Source: Microstegium vimineum (lineage: Eukaryota; Streptophyta; Magnoliopsida; Poales; Poaceae). Taken from it: a stretch of DNA of 64,000 nt. Below are positions 56,970 to 64,000 of this stretch, piece after piece; position 1 is the first letter of the stretch; the number at the start of each line of letters is the position of its first letter. The notes under the pieces were generated by a model, which made no database searches, was not told the DNA's origin, and was given only the letters and a program-made list of their open reading frames with translations. The stretch lies in NCBI GenBank assembly GCA_022036555.1, contig CM039130.1:21540570-21604569 (forward strand), written 5' to 3'. Both the position numbers and the translations under genes were made by a program.

Positions 56970-57561
56970 CTCTATGTTGCACATTGCGGTCTTTATTCAT
57001 CTTTGCGAGGCGTACTTGGGGATTGATTCCCACTTTGAGCTCTTCCGCTACTTCTTTCGCCTGAAGTACAACGGCACCGGGGCATCGCGAATCGTCGGGT
57101 CGGTGTACCTTCAACTTCATGAGGGGATGGCCGACATGTACTTCACCACGCCTCTCTGATCCAAGGTGGCGGAATACAAATCCCGCTGGTTCTACATTCC
57201 CCAAGCGGAACCACACGCTCATGGCGACCCAACAGCCTTTCCTATGTCACAACCGAGCTAGTCGGCGCGCCCGACGTCTAATGGTATGGGCCAAGTTATG
57301 GAGCTCCTTGGCTTGTTAGACCGTGCGTCAGTGGATGGGGTCGCCGTCGGCTAGAACTTCGTCATGAGGCATTGCCAGCCATTTAAGAACATGGATCAAC
57401 CTGCGTTCCAGTACACAGGTCGACTCGACTCTACGCGAGAGGTGCCTGAGCAGATGGAGCCTGATGATGCTCGCGCTCAACTTGCTATGATTTTTTACCT
57501 TACCCAAGGGTATATGCAAGGTCCACGGGATCCTTTCCATTCGGGTGCTCCTCCGCCGCAG
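56970..57561 (+). pseudogene. Tat antisense gene, part 3
   Basis: The frame continues with MLHIAVFIHLCEAYLGID and FRYFFRLK, the most conserved block of this plant family. Three in-frame stops follow: a TGA at 57157-57159 at a likely arginine codon, and two TAGs near 57259 and 57350 at likely glutamine codons. Further conserved parts are SRWFYIP, NFVMRHCQPFK and TREVPEQMEPDDARAQL. It ends at a splice donor CAG|GTGAAA at 57561/57562. Confidence 0.75.
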
Positions 57562-57647
57562 GTGAAATTCGGGACCTTCTATTTTTCTTGTTCATTCCTG
57601 GGTGTTTGACTTTTGTGATGATGGAATGTTCTCAGTTTTGTGGGTAG

Positions 57648-57920
57648 GACCGCGTTGACTTCTTTTCCCAAGTCTCCTCGGTGGAGTGGCTTGCGGCCAT
57701 CGACCAGGTGCTGAGATGGGCGGCCACGGTGGAGAGCGTCGAGGATGATGATGAGGACCTTGGGTTTTCTCGGGAAAGGCGAGTCCCGGGTCTCGCTCCA
57801 GGAGGGGCCGAACGCGTGATGATCCGAAGGGGAAGGGTCCGGCCCCGCTGTCCCCAAAGGGGTTGAAGCCGTCGGTGGATACCGGCGGCAAGTTTAGCAT
57901 AAACGAGTGCGTCGCCCCTT
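57648..57920 (+). pseudogene. Tat antisense gene, part 4 (after an intron)
   Basis: The acceptor tgggtag at 57641-57647 is in phase with the previous exon; the intron is 86 bp. The exon reads DRVDFFSQVSSVEWLAAIDQ and an acidic stretch VEDDDEDLGF. Near 57800 a frame change leads to a lysine-rich end (KGKGPAPLSPKGLKPS). Confidence 0.6.
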
Positions 57921-58229
57921 AACCGTGCTCATTGTCTGAGTGGATTGACGAGGGGTTGGATGGAAAAGGAGGACCTCCGCTAGTCGGAGATGCTGGGCAG
58001 GGGTCGTTGAGTTCGGCTGCCAAGGCACCTTTGCCTAGTCGCCCGGTGAACGTGCCTCAGGGACTGGTGGTCGCGACCAGGCCTGCAGACCAGCCGCAGG
58101 CCGCTAGTGTAACAAGGAGTCCGCCGCTGGGTGATAAGACCGGTGCTGCAGGATCGCAGCGGTTTGCGAGGGCACGATGATCGTTGGTGTTGCGAGTTTT
58201 TCATTCTTTTCCTTTGTGTACATTACTTG
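57921..58229 (+). other. Tail of the Tat antisense gene region
   Basis: A frame open from 57932 to 58180 (starting MSEWIDEGLDGKGG) has low-complexity composition. It may be the decayed C-terminus of the antisense gene or its 3' UTR. Nothing else is recognised before the LTR at 58230. Confidence 0.4.
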
Positions 58230-59835
58230 TGTTAACACCATATTTTGGCGCGATCAGATAGATACGAGTAAGAATCGAGGATGGGAAAATGTGTTGCACA
58301 CAGGTTGACCCGGGAGGCTGGTTAAGGAAACCGACTCAAAGAAGATGACACGTATCGGCTGTTGAGATACGTTCGGTGGGCTACACCAATGATTGAGGCC
58401 CAAGACATCCAGGTTTCCTTATTTCGGCTAGCGGCCGGTTTTATGCTAGGGTTATGCTATGTGGTCTATAAATAGCAAAGGTTAGGTAACGAGAAGGACA
58501 TCCAATCAATAAAAAAAACAACTTAGTCCTTAGTTTCTGGCCTTCGGCCACCCCTAGGAGTAGGAGTAGAGTACATTTCGGTGAACCATTGACGGATTGG
58601 GCTGCATCGACTAGATCGACCTCCGGTTTGCTTGTAAGTTTAGTCTTGGTTCATGTCTCGTGTGTACGGGTGTATTGTGTAACTCATGCAAGCTCGGTAT
58701 GAGCTAGTTATCGATTTGAATCTATTGTTCATGGGGCTGCATTGATTCAATCTCACATGAATCGTGGCTTCAAGCTAGTTATCAGCTCTATTAGATTGGC
58801 GATCTAATAGATTCATTAAGTTATCGATATTGTCTGTTATACTTTGTTTAATCTATTGTTACAATATCTTGCCCAATCTCATCTAATGGATCGGTCCGCG
58901 CTTCACTTCTAATCTAGATCTATTGCCTCTGATACATCTATTGTTACGCTTAGAGGCGATAGATCTAAGATCATATCAGCTGATCCATTAGTTGCGGTTG
59001 TTACATGTTGCGGGTTCGAGACTTGTGTTCGGTCATAAGATTGATTTGAGTGTGTTTGGATCTGGTTCAACATACATGGTATAGCTGCATCTTCCGAACC
59101 CCACTGCCATCGTATGTTGGGTTATATCTGCTCAGACTTAGATCTATCTGACATGGAATGCATGGATCTTGTTCAAGCCTCATGGATCCCATATTGACTA
59201 ATACAACTGGTCTAGTTATGCTTCAATCATACGATGCACGTATGTTGTCATCTCAATCTATTAGATCTATTGAGTACACTAGACGTGACTCGGCTTGTTT
59301 ACTTTTATGGCTGCATGGAAACATCCCAATGCTAGTAAACTGGTCGGGTTATCGGGTTAATTGTCGTCATGGTTGCATGGGAACACACCTCTATTGATGG
59401 TTAATCTATATCTGGTATATTTAGTGGATCCGATGGTTTGGTGATGGTAATGTTACATGTATCACATCTTTACATTGTTATCATCATGTGATCGGCTGAA
59501 TCATGCACCTTAGGATTAATATCTTGCGATAGCCGTTCATATACCATCTTAATGTTTTCTACTATTCGGAGTTGACTCTTTAGTCAGTCTCCTATATTCA
59601 TCGGTTATATGAGAGACACACACTCATGGAACTATCTAGCAACAAACGGCAGGTTCCATAATTTGACGTTTCATCTCCTTGTCATTTACATGTCAAATTG
59701 ACTAGCACGCCTGGAATCGATCATCAAAGTGGCCTAAGCCGCTTAAGGGTTCCAGGAGATCAAGCTCTGCTGCTGCACGGTCTTCGCAGGCCCTACGCAG
59801 TGCTGACGCTAGAAGCCCCATTTTTGGTGTCAACA
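58230..59835 (+). repeat. Tat-like 5' LTR
   Basis: TGTTAACACCA at the start and TGGTGTCAACA at the end are near-perfect inverted ends; 1606 bp. TATA box CTATAAATAG at about 58471-58480. No partner LTR in the window. Confidence 0.85.
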
Positions 59836-59858
59836 CATTTTGGCACACCCGGTGGGAT
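59836..59858 (+). promoter_or_regulatory. Primer-binding site of the Tat-like element
   Basis: Directly after the LTR come CAT and TTTGGCACACCCGGTGGGA, the same block as at 33067-33087 with one G-to-A change in the GCC(C)GG part. Confidence 0.8.
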
Positions 59859-59872
59859 CACAATCGTTAAGC

Positions 59873-61490
59873 ATGAGCGACGATCACGTATTCAACGTGA
59901 CCGAGGAGGCACTCAACGAAGAACAGAAGCTGTCACTCTAGAAGGTGCTCGATGCCTTCAAAGACAAGTGCCAGCAGTCGTTGAACAAGACCAGAGATGG
60001 CGCGAGGCAGACTAGGCCTTACCCGTACATACTCATGTACGGGGACGAAGATCCACGAGTCGACATTTAGCACGACCTCATGCAGGAGACCATGCACAAG
60101 GCCATGTCTGCTATGTTCGCCAGCCATGGCGAACTCCTCGCCAGCTACCTGCAGAACGCCGTAGTAGGAGCTCTCGTTCTATAAGGGAGACGCCAAGCTT
60201 TCTCCGTGCCGCAAGGTGGGAACCATACTTCAACGAGCAAAGCTCTGGAGGGTCCATTCTCTAGGCCCCCCGGAGCCAGCAGCGCACCTACCGGTGGAGG
60301 GGGCAACCTGCAGAACGGATCACAGCAGCCGATGGCAAACCCCGACGGAGGTGCATCGGCTGCACAACACACCCCTTACGGTGCAAGATCGGCGCTAGGC
60401 TTTGGTGGACCACCGTTCCATGGAAGCGCAAGGTATGGCGAGATCCCTTCAGAATATCACCATCACTATGCGATAGGCGCCCAAGGAGGACCGAGGTACC
60501 AGAATCCTTCTGAGTATCCTAACGGTCAGCAGGGGCCCAAATCATCAGCAAGCGCCACCTCATATCGATCAACTGATGAGCCAGGTAGCCGACATGATGC
60601 AACGCCAGTTTGGTTTGAAGCCCAAGAATCAATCCATCACTCACCGGAAGCCGTACCTAGAATGGTACGATCGGATGGCTCTGCCATACAGGTACAGGGT
60701 GCCTGAGTTCACTAAGTTCACAGGGACTGGCCAGGTGTCAACCATGGATCACGTCAGTCAATACTTGGTACAATTGGGTGAGGTAGCCGATGACCAGGTG
60801 CTCAGGGTTCGGTTCTTCCCTCTATCGCTGTCTGGCTTAGCCTTTTCTTGGTTTGCTTCCTTGCCATATCAATCCATCACTGGGTGGAAGGACCTGGAGA
60901 ATAAGTTCCATCAATACTTTGACTCTGGTAACATGGAGAAAGGGGTCATGGATTTGGTCGACGTCAAGAAAGGGAACAATGAGCCGGGAAGCAGCTACCT
61001 TTAGAGGTTTAGAGAAGTAAGGAATTAGTGCTACCGACTGACGTTGTCTGACGCGGAGGTCGTCAGCATTGCTATTCGGGGCCTGGTCCCGGCGATCAGA
61101 GAGAAGATCGAGATGGACTGTCTGAGCCTATCGGAGCTAGCTGGCAAGATCACCAACATCGAGGCTAGCTACTGATATCCGCGTTACAATGGTAGAACCT
61201 AGAAGGACGGCAATGTAGAAATGGTTACAATGGAAGATGTCACCAGAGCCGCCAACAGTGACGACGAGTCCAATGAGATCACCGCCGTGGAATGGGCTTG
61301 TACAAACTCAGAGTACATGCCATGGGCGAAAGCCAAATCTGTTGGTGAAGCGAAGAAATACATATTTGACATCATAAAGGCCGACAAGATCTTCGACCAT
61401 CTGTTCGATAAGGGGCAGATCAAACTAATCGGAGGCTACAAGATCCCCTTGGTCGATGAAATCAAGTCCAGGAGGTTCTGCAAATGACTG
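59873..61490 (+). pseudogene. Tat-like gag, decayed
   Basis: The frame starts MSDDHVFNVTEEALNEEQ. It is interrupted by TAG near 59940, TAG near 60069 and TAA near 60182, then continues with a Q/P/G-rich stretch. A frame change near 60560 leads to the gag core: MQRQFGLKPK, YRVPEFTKFTGTGQVSTMDH, VRFFPLSLSGLAFSWF, WKDLENKFHQYF. Further stops are at 61002-61004, near 61027, 61173 and 61200, all at likely Gln or Arg codons. The block KADKIFDHLFDKGQIKL follows, and a TGA replaces the Trp of the CKWH motif at 61485-61487. Confidence 0.85.
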
Positions 61491-62227
61491 TATGATATTC
61501 TGGGACATGATCCAAAAGGCCATCACCTCTGCGAGGATTGGCCTGGAGAAGGCCAAGGGGGCATGGGCATAGACAGCAACCCATTCCCTACAAATATGGT
61601 GGCACTATCTTTTCTGGTGAACATGGTCATAGCGAGGACGCCCGGGAAAGATGAAGTGACCGAGAAACACCAGGGGAGCGAGGCGGAACAAGATCTCCCC
61701 GCTCGATGATGTCCCACTGTCAGGATCCTGTTGAACAAGTGGGGGCACCAAAAGGAAAAGGAAAGTCAAGAGTTGCTCGAGCAAGAGGAGGACAGGAGAA
61801 TCCAAGAGGAAAACAGATATCATTGGGATTGTCCTTTCTTTGTGCATTGCTGGAACGCCGGGCTCAGGCTCCCTTCCCCAAACGACTGCCCAGAGTGCAG
61901 CAGTCAGTACCAAGGGTACCGGCAGTCGAGAGACATCCGCTGATCCATGCATCACAGATTGAGCTACAAAACGGATCAGTGCCAAAAAAATGGAGGACCT
62001 CCATAATCGGTCCGAAGAATCAGCCGATGGGGGCACCGTTGGCCAGAGGAATGCACCACAAGAGGGCCAATGGTGTCTTGGAGGGTTGACCAAGAGCCAG
62101 AAGCGTCGGGTCCAATGCCTAAGGAACGACAAACTACAGGGGAAAAACCCAAGGTGTGGCTAGTCAAGCAAGCTGGGGAGAGGGGCAAGTAAACGACACC
62201 CATCTCCGCCATATTTATGCTGCCTGC
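61491..62227 (+). pseudogene. Tat-like gag C-terminal zinc-binding region
   Basis: In 61731-61943 a frame reads RRIQEENRYHWDCPFF, then HCWNAGLRLPSPNDCPEC. The spaced C, H-C and C-x2-C residues form the probable zinc-binding motif seen also in the gag-only Tat element near 30170-30260. The rest is basic and low in complexity. The region is cut at 62227. Confidence 0.65.
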
Positions 62228-63926
62228 TGTTGGTATTTCTTATGACTATTTGATAAATCCGCAAGCGCACAGATTATACCATTGTAGCACTTCACGTAGG
62301 AGTATTCCAAGGTATCATAATTTATATTTTCCCAAGGGAAAGTTGGGCTAGAAATGATAATTAGAGAGAGATCCTAGAGAGCACCTCAACTTAGTACCAA
62401 CTAGTATAGGGGGGTAAACGATATAGATGATAGGAAGGGTTGATGAATGAATAAGCCAAGGTAAATGATACTTAGAATGGACAAGATAGTATAGCTAGGT
62501 GGGAGGACAACGAGAGAGTAAAGGGACTCCTATGTAATTCACTCTACATCAATATACTTAGCAAATTAATTAGTCTAAACACTATAGTTTGTCTCCTCAA
62601 TACAAGTATGCTAGGCGAGGGGATAGATCAGTAGGAGGACAAAACTCCTACTAGACCATGCCCTCTTCTTATGAGGGCCTTACCTTTTAAGAACTTATCT
62701 AAGAACACGTGGTGGAATACAAAGACTAGACAAGGCTGTCACTCTCTTGCCTGCTACCACAAACAATCCGTGTAACAAGCAGTAACCAAGGGTAAGATGA
62801 TATATAAGCACCATGGTTACACACAACTTACTACTTTGACTACAATCTATAATCAAAGCACCCTATGAAAGGCAATGATTGCATACGGGAAAGGCCACAA
62901 GGATCACAGACTATTGATGTAAAGGCTAGTAATAAGCAAAAGCATATAATAATACTATAGTAATGCTCAAAGTAAATAATAAGTAAAGTAGAGGAAAATT
63001 AATATATTAAATAATATAAGTCCTACAAAGAAGGAAAGATACAAGAGCTATACCAGACTTTCTAGAAGATGACTCCGGAAATCCCGAGCACAGCTCGACT
63101 CAACTCTAACTCCCACTCTAGACTAACTACTAGAACAATCTAAGGAATAGCGCTTGTAGGCTTCTTCACCATGTGTAGAAAGGGGGGGGGTATGAGCCTC
63201 TATTTATAGTGGGAGGTGGAGTAGGGACTACTCCAGTGCCACGTCATCGATCCAGGAGGCTTCAAATCTCCACCCTTGGATCCAACCGCCTTTCAACCGA
63301 CTTAGAGTGGATGGTTGTGATCTTCAGCATGTGTTAGTGAGTATGGCGGTTGGCTGGTGCTGAACCGACCTAGGGGGAGGTCGACCGATCCCCCCTATGG
63401 CTTGTGGGCCATCTTTCACCTTCTAGATGCAGCTCCACTGGTCAGGGGCCAAGTAGGGGGCCTTGTGGGCCCAGGAAGAGGTCGGCCGACCCCCCTTGGG
63501 GTCTCTAGCCCACCTCAGCCTTCCATGTGCTGGTCCCACTTGTCATAGGTGTTGGTCATTTGTTCTGTGGTATTTTTCACATTGATCTCCCTTGGTGTGG
63601 GCCCATGGATCCATGTGCTTTGCATACGAGTTGTTGGGAGAAAGCACAGAGTGATCCAAGGGTTGGAATTCACTCTGAGGTGCTTCTCCTGGATCATGGC
63701 CAAGAGAGGAAAGCTGGTGGGCCCATAGGGAGGTCGACCGGCCCCCTATGTAGGTCCCACTAGCTCTCCTTTGCTCCATTTCTTCATTCCTGTATTCAAA
63801 TACTCATGGACATGTGGAACTTGTTATTTGATAAAGTATGCTCATGATGTGATTATTTTGTCCTTGATCCTGAGGTTGTTGGCAGCATTTTGGTTAGGTG
63901 AAAGTGTATCATTCTTGATTCCAGCA
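62228..63926 (-). repeat. Athila-like 3' LTR, type A
   Basis: The plus strand runs from TGTTGGTATTTCTTATG to ..GATTCCAGCA. On minus it begins TGCTGGAATC next to the purine tract; comparison with the LTR at 18794 (TGTTGATGC) shows that this terminus has changed. TATA box at 63200-63209. Length 1699 bp. It is homologous to 1-527. The internal region of the element lies beyond the right edge. Confidence 0.85.
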
Positions 63927-64000
63927 AGATCCCCTAAGCTTAACCTTTGCTCGTCCCGAGCAAACAATTAAACTTAGCTCGATGGATCAGGAGTTGCTAC
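63927..64000 (-). promoter_or_regulatory. Polypurine tract and start of internal region
   Basis: Minus strand AAGCTTAGGGGATCT (63927-63941), preceded by GGGACGAGCAAAGGTT, the same context as at 18760-18793 and 1342-1375. It shows that a minus-strand Athila-like element continues past the window. Confidence 0.8.

Larger units (their letters stand above)
58230..62227 (+). mobile_element. Tat-like element, 5' LTR and gag, truncated by an Athila-like element
   Basis: A 5' LTR, primer-binding site and gag in plus orientation. It is cut at 62228 by the terminus of the next LTR. It belongs to the same lineage as the gag-only element at 28478-33848: same LTR end, same primer-site block and same gag motifs. 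Confidence 0.85.

Noticed and set aside
57932..58180. 82-codon ORF as an independent gene
   Set aside because: Low-complexity composition and position suggest the decayed end of the Tat antisense gene or its UTR.
1..64000. Integrated DNA pararetrovirus
   Set aside because: All reverse transcriptase regions lie next to integrase and LTRs and follow Gypsy or Copia order. No movement-protein or coat-protein module is seen.

Overview
This window is repeat-packed plant nuclear DNA, most likely from a grass. I see no intact ordinary host gene, no rRNA or tRNA gene and no CRISPR array. Almost every base can be placed in LTR retrotransposons of five kinds: Athila-like Ty3/Gypsy, Tekay-like chromovirus Ty3/Gypsy with 4.7 kb LTRs, Tat-like Ty3/Gypsy, Sirevirus-type Ty1/Copia, and a second Copia element. 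One Helitron-like segment is the exception. The grass assignment is an inference from these families and their long LTRs; the species cannot be read from the sequence.

Layout, left to right. (1) 1-8079: a minus-strand Athila-like element. Its 3' LTR is a chimera of two related LTRs, its gag-pol is broken by a few stops and frameshifts, and an extra small ORF with its own TATA box lies between pol and the 3' LTR. (2) 8080-18698: a plus-strand Copia element cut off at its 5' end, holding a complete 4720 bp Tekay solo LTR (target duplication AGCTT). (3) 18699-21329: the 3' end of another Gypsy element joined to a truncated Athila-like LTR. (4) 21330-40545: a minus-strand Tekay-like chromovirus. 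It is cut inside integrase at the left and inside its 5' LTR at the right. A probable Helitron (about 26740-36983) sits in its leader, and that Helitron holds a gag-only Tat element (28478-33848). (5) 40546-41496: an Athila-like LTR fragment. (6) 41497-58229: the 3' end of a minus-strand Tat-like element with an antisense gene. That gene is split by a full-length Sirevirus (43483-55254, duplication TCCAT) and by an Athila-like solo LTR (55315-56964, duplication CCCAA). (7) 58230-62227: the 5' LTR and decayed gag of a plus-strand Tat element. (8) 62228-64000: the 3' LTR of another minus-strand Athila-like element that runs off the window.

The nesting order on the right is readable: Tekay was hit by Athila, that by Tat, the Tat antisense gene by a Sirevirus and a solo LTR, and a further Tat and Athila follow. 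Premature stops in all families are overwhelmingly at positions where a glutamine or arginine codon with C changed to T would give the stop, as expected for methylated, silenced DNA.

The most interesting signals are not the enzymes but the extra genes these elements carry: exon-like coding blocks inside the Tekay LTR that keep their frame in two diverged copies; an antisense Tat gene whose frame is exactly continuous across two later insertions; third ORFs with promoter-like signals in the Athila and Sirevirus elements; and an ORF upstream of gag in the Tekay element.
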